IMG/VR virus record: IMGVR_UViG_3300034063_000607
Location: 1-36,215 of that record
Origin: a virus
DNA: 36,215 nt
Direction: 5' to 3' (one strand)
A model generated the notes under the pieces. It did not search any database. It was not told the DNA's origin and was given only the letters and a program-made list of their open reading frames with translations. Position numbers and translations under genes: made by a program. Position 1 is the first letter of the stretch. Every line of letters begins with the position of its first letter. This document shows positions 14,901-21,361 of this stretch, piece after piece.

Positions 14901-15233
14901 TGCAAGCTCTTGCAGGGTGTTGATATTCTCTAAACCCTTTTTATTCTTAGCTAAAAGAATAATATGATTATACGCCTGAATAGATTTATCCGTTTTAGAA
15001 GATCTATCAAATCTATCTGTTGGTGATATATAAGCTTCAACTCCTAAAATAGGCTTTATGCCAAGCTTCTTTGCCGCAATCTGCATATCTCTATGAGAAG
15101 ACAATGTCCCATGATCTGTTATAGCAATTGCTGTTTGCCCTGCATCTAACGCTGCCTGACACAGTTCTTCTGGCGAGTTAAGACCGTCCATTAAAGAATA
15201 ATAAGAGTGAACATGTAAATGCGTAAATGTCAT
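11964..15233 (-). CDS. dnaE: DNA polymerase III alpha subunit (DnaE type) with PHP domain
   Basis: This 1089-residue protein is the replicative polymerase. The N-terminal PHP domain has a full set of metal ligands at the places known from mycobacterial DnaE1: H7, H9, D16, H41, E66, H90, C140, D204 and H206. It may therefore proofread by itself, and no separate exonuclease gene is seen. The polymerase core carries GPGRGSAAGS (376-385) and PDIDTDF (417-423, with catalytic Asp 420 and 422), then GVHAAGVVV and a palm/fingers region with YQEQVM and HAVAYSMLSYYTAWLK. A C-terminal OB-like region follows. The length is close to bacterial DnaE. The start overlaps a 49-aa gene (ATGA). Confidence 0.96.
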   Translation of the reverse strand: MTFTHLHVHSYYSLMDGLNSPEELCQAALDAGQTAIAITDHGTLSSHRDMQIAAKKLGIKPILGVEAYISPTDRFDRSSKTDKSIQAYNHIILLAKNKKGLENINTLQELAWTEGFYHKPRIDREVLKEYAEGIIVLSGCLNGLISKAIEKGEFSEAKLILKDFQKTFGKDFYIEVQSHNPEEINSKLLELADELKIKAVATGDSHFAKEEDRVLEEAMLILSTSPKSDKDADFEMSRQMPDMLDRFNYLYPDRKISFADYNLFIQSRSEIEADFNKAGITRTDIYDNTMEIADKIEEYDFNRGLDLLPIPKTNADKKLSDMALEGLKRLSLDKDQVYLDRIAEELSIIKDKSFASYFLVVADMITWAKSNNIMVGPGRGSAAGSLVCYALGITDVDPIKYDLLFFRFINPERNDFPDIDTDFEDRRRKEVKDYLKKKFKHVASISTFTYFKDKGVIRDAARVFMVPLSDVNRAMKSIDTFEDFMDSPNTKEFRTKYPEVTWLAEKLRGKIRSVGVHAAGVVVAKDDLRKYAPIESRADANDEVSGRIPVVAYDMDTVADIGLIKLDALGLKTLSVISDTLKTIKDRSGKEINLYEIPLDDQNVYKIFNDGYTKGIFQAEATPYTNLLIKMRVDKFEDLAASNALVRPGAMNTVGSSYIKRKHGDEAVHYTHPIMKPFTENTYGVIIYQEQVMQACVHLGGMTWSEADKVRKVIGKKQDAKELSPFKDKFIEGAKKHISADEAENLWKNFEAHAGYSFNRSHAVAYSMLSYYTAWLKCYYPLEFLFSILKNEGDKDARTGYLIEAKRLGIKVKLPHVNESDVNFSLQKDSIRFGLAEVKFISDSIANKIIEKRPYENYKDFVDKASKKGSGINSRAISSLNAIGGAAFDDNPRSGKEAESYYEFLGIPSFNLSNLDPKIKAQARPIDEFEELGSFVMFGMAKSIKRGNGWSRIELVDESGSVGLFDIEQTKIETNKMYFVLVGDNRISRYVEVDLINKDSEDAFVKYLYAQSYPIDENQRFVISYTPYKTKAGKTMAHLVMSDKDKNLNRAIVFSSMYPLSLAKMREGMTCEPVLKTLEDGTLMVKEVK

Positions 15234-15379
15234 TTAAATAACTCCAAGCCTACGTACCATTTAAAAAAGTAAATTCCGACTTCCCATTCATTTGCAATTG
15301 GATATCCCCAGTTATGTAGGTATATTCCGAATGAATAGCTAGCAATTTGTGTACCACGATTAACTTTAATTTTTGTCAT
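15230..15379 (-). CDS. Small aromatic-rich protein (49 aa)
   Basis: This short gene starts with ATG at 15379, overlapping the preceding stop (TAATG), and ends overlapping the polymerase start (ATGA). The 49-residue product is rich in Tyr, Trp, Phe and Gly (IASYSFGIYLHNWGYPIANE, then GIYFFKWYVGLELFK), suggesting a small beta-sheet protein. It has no recognised family. The two tight junctions support that it is expressed. Confidence 0.65.
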   Translation of the reverse strand: MTKIKVNRGTQIASYSFGIYLHNWGYPIANEWEVGIYFFKWYVGLELFK

Positions 15380-15585
15380 TAGTATCCACCACAGCATTCA
15401 TTTCTAGTATGATATAGTCTAATTTTAGTTAATATCTTTTTTGTTGGTGCATACAAATCTTCTTTGCAACATCCGCATTTCATGTGCCATTCTCTGGCAA
15501 AAAAATCATACAAGGCGCCCGTGTAGTTTTTATACTTATTGGAAACAAAAGTTTCAAATGGGTCTGGGATTTCGTATGTTCTCAT
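15379..15585 (-). CDS. Small Cys-rich protein, predicted leaderless
   Basis: This 68-residue protein has the cysteine cluster KCGCCKED (about 37-41) and a terminal ECCGGY, together able to bind one zinc ion. The N-terminus is MRTYEIPDPFETFV. The function is unknown. Its ATG lies 6 nt after a -10 box, so the transcript should begin at the start codon itself, and no Shine-Dalgarno sequence is present. It is the first gene of the unit leading into the DNA polymerase. Confidence 0.75.
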   Translation of the reverse strand: MRTYEIPDPFETFVSNKYKNYTGALYDFFAREWHMKCGCCKEDLYAPTKKILTKIRLYHTRNECCGGY

Positions 15586-15591
15586 TGTGCT

Positions 15592-15620
15592 ATTCTACTA
15601 AATAATGTGGAGGCGGTCAA
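15592..15620 (-). promoter_or_regulatory. Promoter for DNA polymerase operon, leaderless
   Basis: TTGACC (15615-15620) and TAGAAT (15592-15597) are separated by 17 bp on the minus strand. The ATG at 15585 begins 7 nt after the -10 box, so transcription would start on the start codon. The -35 box lies inside the hairpin at 15607-15632, so promoter and terminator share sequence. Confidence 0.65.
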
Positions 15621-15632
15621 TACCGCCTCCAC
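15607..15632 (-). terminator. GC-rich hairpin after ssDNA-binding gene (terminator-like)
   Basis: A perfect 11-bp inverted repeat (GTGGAGGCGGT / ACCGCCTCCAC) with a 4-nt loop stands out in this AT-rich genome, 9 nt past the stop of the gp32-like gene. On the minus strand it is followed by ATTATTT, not a clean T run, so termination may be partial. It is a palindrome, so it could act in either direction. Confidence 0.6.
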
Positions 15633-15641
15633 TATTTAATA

Positions 15642-16316
15642 CTACCAGTCTACGCTGCTGCTTGTTGAAGAAGATTCTCTTTCTTCTGGAGCTGATTCTC
15701 CAGTATAGAAAGCTTCTTGCTCTGCGTATGGTACGCTTCTGACTGCTGTCTTCTCTAGATCAAATAGCTCTACAGCAGAGAAATCAAATGGCTTCTCATC
15801 TTTAGCAAGTGGGATAATTGTGTAGCTTGTGTCTGTCTTAAGACCACTACGCTTTACACGCCACATTAGGTTTGTGATGCTTCCCATTTCGTTTGCATAT
15901 TCGATTAGCGTTGGTGTAATTGTTTTACCGCTTACGCCCTGAGAAAGAATTGCCACATATGGCTCAGTCTTTCCGTCATCAACTAGAACATTAATGTATA
16001 GTCGTTTCCTTGCACCCCAGCCAGCCTTTGGATCCTTGCGATGCTGCTCTTGAGCCCAGTCACGGCCTTCATCTTCCATTGTATCTAGTGCCTTACGGCG
16101 ATAATCTTTAGGGTTTGTGTGCTCAATTGCAAAAAATCCGCAACCCATCTTTTCATTATAGTGTGGTGAATCTGGATCAAGCTCTTGCAGGAAGCGAATC
16201 TTTACTGCTTCTCCATCTTCAATCTTTAACCACTTTGCCTTGCTATCTTCTGAACTTGTGTATGTAACCTTGTCCATTGCTTTTGTCATTCCTGACAAAC
16301 CTTTTACTATTCCCAT
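15642..16316 (-). CDS. gp32-like single-stranded DNA-binding protein
   Basis: This 224-residue protein resembles the ssDNA-binding proteins annotated in many phages as T4 gp32-like. The core has KWLKIEDGEAVKIRFLQEL, a central Gly/Cys strand (KMGCGFFAIEH), and basic and aromatic strands WGARKRLYINVLVDD and VAILSQGVSGKTITPTL. The C-terminal tail, rich in Glu and Ser (APEERESSSTSSSVDW), is of the acidic type used to recruit replication partners. The ATG has AAGGAG 6 nt upstream. It sits between primase and polymerase, followed by a strong hairpin. The family call is by pattern and context. Confidence 0.72.
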   Translation of the reverse strand: MGIVKGLSGMTKAMDKVTYTSSEDSKAKWLKIEDGEAVKIRFLQELDPDSPHYNEKMGCGFFAIEHTNPKDYRRKALDTMEDEGRDWAQEQHRKDPKAGWGARKRLYINVLVDDGKTEPYVAILSQGVSGKTITPTLIEYANEMGSITNLMWRVKRSGLKTDTSYTIIPLAKDEKPFDFSAVELFDLEKTAVRSVPYAEQEAFYTGESAPEERESSSTSSSVDW

Positions 16317-16335
16317 TTTTTCTCCTTATGTATGT

Positions 16336-16352
16336 AACGGTATATATCCGTT
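16336..16352. other. Short inverted repeat in leader of ssDNA-binding gene
   Basis: AACGG and CCGTT flank a 7-nt TATATAT centre, about 20 nt upstream of the start codon and just before its Shine-Dalgarno sequence. It could be an mRNA hairpin or a protein-binding site controlling the ssDNA-binding gene, as gp32-type proteins often regulate their own translation. The stem is only 5 bp. Confidence 0.35.
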
Positions 16353-16367
16353 TGTAACCACGTATTT

Positions 16368-17357
16368 TTAAGTTCGATATTCAAAATTAGATATGGCATT
16401 TGTTATACAGGCTTTAATATCTTCATCAGACATGTCACCTGCATCTTTTACACCCTCTGGATATATTCTACCATAAGAATGCGATGCCCACAAGATGTTT
16501 TTATTACTTAATTTATAAGCAATTGCTGAGCCTAAATCTCTTCCCGCCTTATCCGCATCTGTCATAATTAGTACCGTATTAAAATACCTATTTAGCAAAC
16601 CTAGATTATCCCCAGATATGTGTCCACCTAAAGTAGCGACAACGTTTGGGAATCCTGCCTGGTGAACACGAATTGCATCGAAGCTGGACTCAACAACAAT
16701 AACTCTGTCTCCAATTTTCTTTGCACGATGTATATTAAACATTGTTTTACTTCGTGGCAGGTCTTTACTATTCTTAAATCTTTTATCTGATATAGATCTA
16801 CCTACAACGCCGACTGGAATTCCGTCTGGACTATGGACTGGAACAGTTACCATATCCATGTTGTCCGAGTACCCTAATGAAAAATACTCAATTGATTCTA
16901 AATTAATTCCACGAGATTCTAAATACTGTTTAGCCTTGTCATTACTTACAAGGCTGTTGTGCAAGTTGTCTAATGTGTCTTTTGAAAATTCAACAAAGTC
17001 TGGCTTATCTTCTAGCATGCTCTTAAGAGATTCATCAAAATTTTCTAGGGCTTCTGACTGCTTAGATTCAATATACCTTAATGATTGAAATTCATTTTTG
17101 TTTAATATTCTTTTAACTAAATCACTAAGGGTCCCAGCTTCTCCGCAAGATGGGTTAAAACAAATATACGCACCTTTTGTTTTGCTAATACTAAAGCTTG
17201 AAGTGTGTCTATTTGAATGAAATGGGCAGTATGCTAGGTAATCATTTGATGTTTCACCTACCATATCTATGCCAAGGCTTTGAACTATTGATTTGATATG
17301 GGCAGGGGTGTACTCCGAGCTATCAACTTGCCTTGAGTTATACCCTCTAATTGCCAT
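16368..17357 (-). CDS. dnaG: DNA primase (CHC2 zinc finger plus TOPRIM)
   Basis: This 329-residue protein makes RNA primers at the fork. A CHC2-type zinc finger (C44, H47, C66, C71) is followed by a linker and a TOPRIM domain: VIVVESSFDAI (E223), LGGHIS, and LIMTDADKAGRD (D267, D269). It is shorter than bacterial DnaG and ends soon after TOPRIM, so it lacks a full C-terminal helicase-binding domain. The frame is open to a TTG at 17408, but ATG at 17357 is chosen because TTG has no ribosome site and would deepen the overlap with the 99-aa gene; the overlap is still 73 nt. It follows the helicase, giving a split primase-helicase. Confidence 0.92.
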   Translation of the reverse strand: MAIRGYNSRQVDSSEYTPAHIKSIVQSLGIDMVGETSNDYLAYCPFHSNRHTSSFSISKTKGAYICFNPSCGEAGTLSDLVKRILNKNEFQSLRYIESKQSEALENFDESLKSMLEDKPDFVEFSKDTLDNLHNSLVSNDKAKQYLESRGINLESIEYFSLGYSDNMDMVTVPVHSPDGIPVGVVGRSISDKRFKNSKDLPRSKTMFNIHRAKKIGDRVIVVESSFDAIRVHQAGFPNVVATLGGHISGDNLGLLNRYFNTVLIMTDADKAGRDLGSAIAYKLSNKNILWASHSYGRIYPEGVKDAGDMSDEDIKACITNAISNFEYRT

Positions 17358-17584
17358 GCCTTCTTCTTTCCTACATAGATTCCGTGGATAGTCATTAAAA
17401 ACTTCCAAGTCTGTCCGTCAAATTCTACCGAAAAAGCTGGGTCTATGTCAAGTACTCTGGTATAACCAGAGTCTTTCATCTGCCCACTAAGTAGATCTTC
17501 GTATTGCCTTTTGACCCTGATCATATCAGAATCATCTAAAAACTGAACCTCTATCTGAAACCTTTTAATATTTTGATGAGTCAT
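17285..17584 (-). CDS. Small protein between helicase and primase
   Basis: I do not recognise this 99-residue protein. It looks like an alpha-beta fold: IKRFQIEVQFLDDSDMIRVKRQYEDLL, then strands around FSVEFDGQTWKFLMTIHGIYVG. Its ATG overlaps the helicase stop (ATGA) and its end runs 73 nt into the primase frame. The position suggests a helicase-primase accessory or single-strand annealing partner, without motif support. Confidence 0.75.
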   Translation of the reverse strand: MTHQNIKRFQIEVQFLDDSDMIRVKRQYEDLLSGQMKDSGYTRVLDIDPAFSVEFDGQTWKFLMTIHGIYVGKKKAWQLEGITQGKLIARSTPLPISNQ

Positions 17585-18815
17585 TGCTTATCTCTGGAAG
17601 GTCTTCATATATAGGAGTAATAACTCCTCTATTGATATCCCAATCAAGGAAGAATCTAAAGTCGTGGCCGTGTCTATTCTTTCTAGACACAACCTCAATT
17701 AGATCAGTATTGGCATGCTTATGAATAGCAATAGCCATATCAGCATCATACTCAATAGCCTTAGACCAAGCAACTTGGCTCATCATTGGGGGTTGCTTTT
17801 GATCTGAAATATCATCTGCTGTTGCTGCGGTGATATCAATAATTGGAATTCCGTTTGTAACAGCAAGCAGCTTAAAGTCTCTTGAGATATTTCTATTTCG
17901 CTCAACTTCAGAATTGCTTCGCTTGTTATCATTAAATAGTTGATGATAATCAAGGATAACTAGATCTGGTTTATGCTGATCAATCTTACCTTGGATTGTT
18001 GCTGGTGTAACTTCTCCAGCACCCTCATTAGAGACAAGAATAAAACTATTCTTTCCTTCGGTCTTTTTCTTTCCCCATGTCTTAAAGCTATCAATATTAA
18101 TATCTCCTTTAGACAAGTCGCTTGCTCTAAACAAACCAGATCCAAGCATTGTATAAATTCTATCTCTCATGTTTTCTGGAGCCATCTCAAGAGAAACAAT
18201 CATTGGCTTAAACCCTTGCTCCCATGCTTTACATGCAAGGTAGGAGGTAAACCATGTCTTACCACGCCCTGGCCAGCCAATAGCAACAATAAGGTGTCCT
18301 GGGGCCATTCCTGTTGGGTAGGCTTTGTCAATGGCTTCAAATCCAGTTAGGATACCTGGACTACCACCCATAGCCAAAGATCTAGTTCTTACTGACTCAT
18401 AGTGTCTTTCGGCTGAATCCAAATCTGTGATATCTAAATCTTTAACATTGTTTGTGTATCTACTCAATGTTGCTAGCTGAGATTGCATAGTTCCAAGCAC
18501 TCTGGATGGAGCATCTTCTTTTAGCGATGATCCAGCCTGTAGAAGAATTGTCTTTAGTTTATTTCCAACGAACTCATTCTTAAGCTTGTCCAAATAATAT
18601 CCAGTCTCACCTTTAGTTTCAACTGGCTCGAAGTCCTTAAACTTATCTTGCAGGATTCCAGCTTCTGGAACTGCTCTAAACTTGTAGTAGTATGACTTAA
18701 GGCCTTCCCAAATATCTTTATGGGAAACAAACAGGTCGTCTGAGTTATCTGCAAGTATGGTGCTGATGTCTTTATTCTTGCATACCGCTGAGATTAGCTC
18801 GGCTTCTGTATTCAT
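17565..18815 (-). CDS. dnaB: DnaB-type replicative helicase
   Basis: This 416-residue protein is a RecA-fold hexameric helicase. An N-terminal helical domain (about 1-120) precedes a linker (GILTGFEAID), Walker A GWPGRGKT (180-187), the SLEM motif near 208-211, and Walker B LVILDYHQLF (D289). VAWSKAIEYDADMAIAI and VVSRKNRHG follow as the late motifs. It unwinds DNA ahead of the DnaE polymerase. The start overlaps the preceding 105-aa gene by 4 nt (ATGA), a junction that often marks a loader-helicase pair. Confidence 0.94.
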   Translation of the reverse strand: MNTEAELISAVCKNKDISTILADNSDDLFVSHKDIWEGLKSYYYKFRAVPEAGILQDKFKDFEPVETKGETGYYLDKLKNEFVGNKLKTILLQAGSSLKEDAPSRVLGTMQSQLATLSRYTNNVKDLDITDLDSAERHYESVRTRSLAMGGSPGILTGFEAIDKAYPTGMAPGHLIVAIGWPGRGKTWFTSYLACKAWEQGFKPMIVSLEMAPENMRDRIYTMLGSGLFRASDLSKGDINIDSFKTWGKKKTEGKNSFILVSNEGAGEVTPATIQGKIDQHKPDLVILDYHQLFNDNKRSNSEVERNRNISRDFKLLAVTNGIPIIDITAATADDISDQKQPPMMSQVAWSKAIEYDADMAIAIHKHANTDLIEVVSRKNRHGHDFRFFLDWDINRGVITPIYEDLPEISNDSSKY

Positions 18816-19129
18816 TCGTTATCCTCAATCATCTTTTTTGTCTCCTGCAACAGACGGCTTCTGTTAGCTTTATCTTCCTTAATCTGCATCATCATATCTT
18901 CTATTCTTTCAAAATTATTGTAGAAGAAGTTTAGTGGATGTCTATTCTTTCCAGTCTCAAAATAGTAATATAAAACATTCTTGGAACGCTCAAACCCTAT
19001 GCTATCTATAACATCTTGCATAGCCCACTTCTCTTTATATCTATTTATTGTTGGCTTAGCATTGTACATGCCTTCATATAAATTAGAGTAAAGAGAAAGA
19101 AGGATATAGGGTTCTTTATTTACTGCCAC
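18812..19129 (-). CDS. Helical protein before helicase, possible loader
   Basis: This 105-residue protein starts with GTG (AGAGGA upstream) and is coupled to the helicase by ATGA. It is helical and charged, with LLSLYSNLYEGMYNAKP, IDSIGFERSKNVLYYYFETG and a C-terminal coiled-coil-like RIEDMMMQIKEDKANRSRLLQETKKMI. There is no ATPase motif. Its size, fold and place fit a small helicase-loading or partner protein, but this is inference from context alone. Confidence 0.72.
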   Translation of the reverse strand: MAVNKEPYILLSLYSNLYEGMYNAKPTINRYKEKWAMQDVIDSIGFERSKNVLYYYFETGKNRHPLNFFYNNFERIEDMMMQIKEDKANRSRLLQETKKMIEDNE

Positions 19130-19325
19130 GCAATTCCTCTTCTACTTCTTGTGTCTTTTGGATCAGCTTATCCTCAACAAACTTATACACTCTGTCTGCT
19201 GCTGCATCTACGGTTTCGCCATCTCTGACAAAATCATCGACACCAATTCCAATTTTAATGCTTTCAAAGTTTCCAAGATTTCTTGTAAAAGATAAGTCTA
19301 CTCTAACCTGTGTTGCTTTATCCAT
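19116..19325 (-). CDS. Small conserved-type phage protein (69 aa)
   Basis: This 69-residue protein begins with beta strands (TQVRVDLSFTRNLGNFESIKIGIGVDD) and ends in a helix (AADRVYKFVEDKLIQKTQEVEEEL). The fold looks compact and the pattern is of a kind often seen near actinophage replication genes. No function is known to me. It overlaps the zinc-finger gene stop (TAATG) and the next GTG start by 14 nt. Confidence 0.72.
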   Translation of the reverse strand: MDKATQVRVDLSFTRNLGNFESIKIGIGVDDFVRDGETVDAAADRVYKFVEDKLIQKTQEVEEELRGSK

Positions 19326-19447
19326 TAGTGTTCCGCCTTTCTATGCCTACTCAAAGTGTCATGAGCAAATATGCCCCAACGCACTACTAATTCTTTCTTA
19401 CATATTTCACAAACCACGACTCTTGTTGGTGCTACTCTGCTTTCCAT
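19325..19447 (-). CDS. Zinc-finger miniprotein (40 aa)
   Basis: This short gene is read from ATG at 19447, overlapping the upstream HTH gene by 16 nt and the downstream gene start (TAATG). The 40-residue product has CEIC and a later H-x-x-x-x-x-x-H-x-x-x-x-H end (FAHDTLSRHRKAEH), the spacing of a C2H2-like zinc finger. DNA or RNA binding is likely. The metal-ligand pattern and tight junctions support a real gene. Confidence 0.65.
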   Translation of the reverse strand: MESRVAPTRVVVCEICKKELVVRWGIFAHDTLSRHRKAEH

Positions 19448-19914
19448 ACTGGCACAAAGTTCCCTTCTGTTGTCTTAGTATACAATATAGTGTTATGTTT
19501 GAGAAGAGCCCTCATCTCATTTTTTGAAGGCATGTTATTAGAATATCCTGATTCTAATATAAACTCATGAATGTCCATAATGTCCGATTCACTAAACATA
19601 AACTTATACCATGTGCTATCTACATTTCCAATTGGATATACTTTTTGAGGATATCTTATCTTCCCATCCAAAATATAATCTTCAATTGTAACCTTATGCT
19701 TGTTTAGCATTTGTGCAACCTGCTTAGTTGTATAAGCATTCTCCATAGTTTTTAACACTTGAGAATAAGAATATAATAACCTTTTTTTATCAGGATAGCA
19801 CCAAGCAACCATTTGGTCTTTCGATCTTGAATGACTTAATACTTTATGTATCTTGTTATTTAAGAAGAAATACCGAATGCTTTTAGTTGGCTGTTTTCTC
19901 TTTTTTCTATCCAT
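19432..19914 (-). CDS. HTH protein with excisionase-like domain
   Basis: This 160-residue protein has a MerR/excisionase-type helix-turn-helix in the middle: AYTTKQVAQMLNKHKVTIED, followed by YILDGKIRYPQKVYPIG, the usual wing. The N-terminus is very basic (MDRKKRKQPTKSIRYFF) and the C-terminus is alpha-beta. It may regulate transcription, perhaps at the palindrome 1 kb upstream, or assist DNA recombination; no integrase is present. The ATG overlaps the zinc-ribbon gene before it by 55 nt, so a start further in is possible. Confidence 0.72.
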   Translation of the reverse strand: MDRKKRKQPTKSIRYFFLNNKIHKVLSHSRSKDQMVAWCYPDKKRLLYSYSQVLKTMENAYTTKQVAQMLNKHKVTIEDYILDGKIRYPQKVYPIGNVDSTWYKFMFSESDIMDIHEFILESGYSNNMPSKNEMRALLKHNTILYTKTTEGNFVPVWKAE

Positions 19915-20048
19915 CTACCTAGTGCACTCGTATCCTTATTGATCATCCATCTTTTACCGCACATCATGCAGAAAAGCTCTACGTGTAATTTTTGAGAGAA
20001 TACTCTATCTACAAAAACTCTTCCTTGACACTTATTGCATTTCATCAT
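19860..20048 (-). CDS. Zinc-ribbon protein (62 aa)
   Basis: This 62-residue protein has two CxxC pairs, CNKCQG and CMMCGKRW, the pattern of a rubredoxin-like zinc ribbon. A basic tail with a helix (LGRWIEKRENSQLKAFGI) follows. Nucleic acid or polymerase binding would be usual for such folds. It overlaps the metallophosphoesterase stop (ATGA). Confidence 0.72.
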   Translation of the reverse strand: MMKCNKCQGRVFVDRVFSQKLHVELFCMMCGKRWMINKDTSALGRWIEKRENSQLKAFGISS

Positions 20049-20845
20049 AGTGTAAATAGCTTCCCATCAACAACACATGAGTAATCTGGTGCCACATGGA
20101 TCATTTGAATATGTGGATAGTCATTTACAATATGTGCAATGGCAAATCCCTTCTGCCAATCATGGTGCTGCATATATTTCATTCCTGGCCCCTTTTCATC
20201 ACACATGTGCCCAAGCTCATAGCCTCGAAGTGTTTCCCCTTCGCCATTATTTCTAAGTTCATATGTAACTAAATGTGAAGCAATTCTATGAGAGTGTCCT
20301 CTAATTAATGAAACCTGAAGGTCTTCCATATCCTTACGAACAGATCCAGTTGATGCAATTGAAAGACCATGATGAACGTGAATATCTCCAAAGCGACGCT
20401 TTGGCAATTCGTTATAGTGTATATATTCATAACCCAATGAGTCAAGTCCCCAAAGAGCTTCTGGAGTTACCTCTGAAATATAATCAGGAAGCTTTGCATC
20501 TACATAGTTAAAGATTCTAACATCATGATTTCCAAGAGCGGAAAATAGCTGTGCCTCTGGAAGCATTTCTCTAGTCTTAGTGTAAAAATCTCTTGCGCCT
20601 TTTGCTTCATGTCGCATCATTGGAACAATAAGATCTCTGCTGTCTGTTTTATGCAAGTTTAAAAACTCTGCTGATCGGCCTTCTGTATATTTGCTATAGC
20701 ATGCCTGATCGTCTGTGTCGCCAAGGTAGTCAACAACATCTGGTTTAAACCACTTCATTACCTTAAACCAAAGTGCGATCATCTTATCATCCTGATATGG
20801 GAATTGCTGGTCGGATGAAATCATCCACTTTAAATCGTTGCTCAT
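20045..20845 (-). CDS. Calcineurin-like metallophosphoesterase
   Basis: This 266-residue enzyme has the metal-binding motifs in order: D12 in SSDQQFP, YLGDTDD (D43), GNHD (105-108), HVHHG (156-160) and GHSH (183-186). The first motif is D-x-Q, so the usual histidine is missing. The family hydrolyses phosphomonoesters or phosphodiesters, including DNA. In phages its members stand near replication genes and may process DNA ends or nucleotides. It is the first gene after the control region; the ATG has AAGGG about 6 nt upstream. Confidence 0.85.
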   Translation of the reverse strand: MSNDLKWMISSDQQFPYQDDKMIALWFKVMKWFKPDVVDYLGDTDDQACYSKYTEGRSAEFLNLHKTDSRDLIVPMMRHEAKGARDFYTKTREMLPEAQLFSALGNHDVRIFNYVDAKLPDYISEVTPEALWGLDSLGYEYIHYNELPKRRFGDIHVHHGLSIASTGSVRKDMEDLQVSLIRGHSHRIASHLVTYELRNNGEGETLRGYELGHMCDEKGPGMKYMQHHDWQKGFAIAHIVNDYPHIQMIHVAPDYSCVVDGKLFTL

Positions 20846-20866
20846 GAAAACCCTTAATATATATAA

Positions 20867-20886
20867 AAGCCACGATGTCGTGGCTT
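20867..20886 (-). terminator. Hairpin with T run between tail and replication modules
   Basis: AAGCCACGA and TCGTGGCTT form a perfect 9-bp inverted repeat with a 2-nt centre, read on the minus strand as a stem ending in TTTT and AT-rich sequence. This fits an intrinsic terminator for the tail operon. It lies downstream of the promoter at 20899-20926, so it may instead fold at the 5' end of that promoter's RNA. Confidence 0.65.
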
Positions 20887-20898
20887 AATGTTATAGTA

Positions 20899-20926
20899 AT
20901 TGTAACATATTGACACATGGTGTCAA
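20899..20926 (-). promoter_or_regulatory. Sigma70-type promoter for replication module
   Basis: Consensus TTGACA (20921-20926) and TACAAT (20899-20904, five of six) are 16 bp apart on the minus strand. Start of transcription would be near 20892, about 47 nt before the metallophosphoesterase ATG. The -35 box is one arm of the palindrome at 20910-20926, so a bound regulator would shut it off. Confidence 0.7.
20910..20926. promoter_or_regulatory. Palindromic operator candidate
   Basis: A perfect 7-bp inverted repeat, TTGACAC and GTGTCAA around a 3-bp centre, overlaps the -35 box of the replication promoter. This is the size and symmetry of a binding site for a dimeric HTH regulator. It also puts a TTGACA on the plus strand, though no convincing -10 box follows there. 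Confidence 0.6.
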
Positions 20927-20943
20927 TAGTAATTTACGAATTC

Positions 20944-21360
20944 TTAAAGAATCTTTTTGCCTGCACTAACCCAGTGAAAATTAATTGCAGTATCTCCTGT
21001 AGCCTTTTCGCTCCAAACATTTAGCATTGTAGCATCTTTATTGCCAGATAAAGCCCATCTAATATTAGTTTTACCTGGATCCTTTAACCTTGGTGTTGCA
21101 ACAACGTAAGCCACCTCATAGTCTGCTCCCCAGCCAAGTTCAATTGCAATATTGTTATCGCTGCCAGCTTTTAGACCCTTTTCAAAAGTAACTACTCCAG
21201 CTTTTAAATGCATAACCGAAAGCTGTGTTACACTGTTTGCTGTGGTTGTGCTCAAGTTGTATGACCTATCGGATTGATCTTTAATATCATCAATCTGTTT
21301 TTGCAAATCCTCAAGCTTTTTAGGATCTACTGGTTCACCATCTTGAAACACAACTGTCAT
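20944..21360 (-). CDS. Coiled-coil protein with beta-rich head, possible fibre tip
   Basis: This 138-residue protein has an N-terminal coiled coil (DPKKLEDLQKQIDDIKDQSD, about 13-32) and then a beta-rich head of about 85 residues. The head ends in TAINFHWVSAGKKIL, which resembles the last strand of H-type lectin domains. It is the last gene of the tail operon, beyond the giant fibres. A trimeric stalk with a carbohydrate-binding tip would fit. The lectin likeness is a visual match, not proof. Confidence 0.7.
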   Translation of the reverse strand: MTVVFQDGEPVDPKKLEDLQKQIDDIKDQSDRSYNLSTTTANSVTQLSVMHLKAGVVTFEKGLKAGSDNNIAIELGWGADYEVAYVVATPRLKDPGKTNIRWALSGNKDATMLNVWSEKATGDTAINFHWVSAGKKIL

Positions 21361-21361
21361 T

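Noticed and set aside
17358-17408. Primase start at TTG 17408
   Set aside because: There is no ribosome site before it and it would lengthen the overlap with the upstream gene; ATG 17357 gives a normal N-terminus.
19432-19914. Excisionase as evidence of a temperate phage
   Set aside because: The HTH matches excisionase-like folds but there is no integrase or attachment site in the window; a regulator is equally likely.
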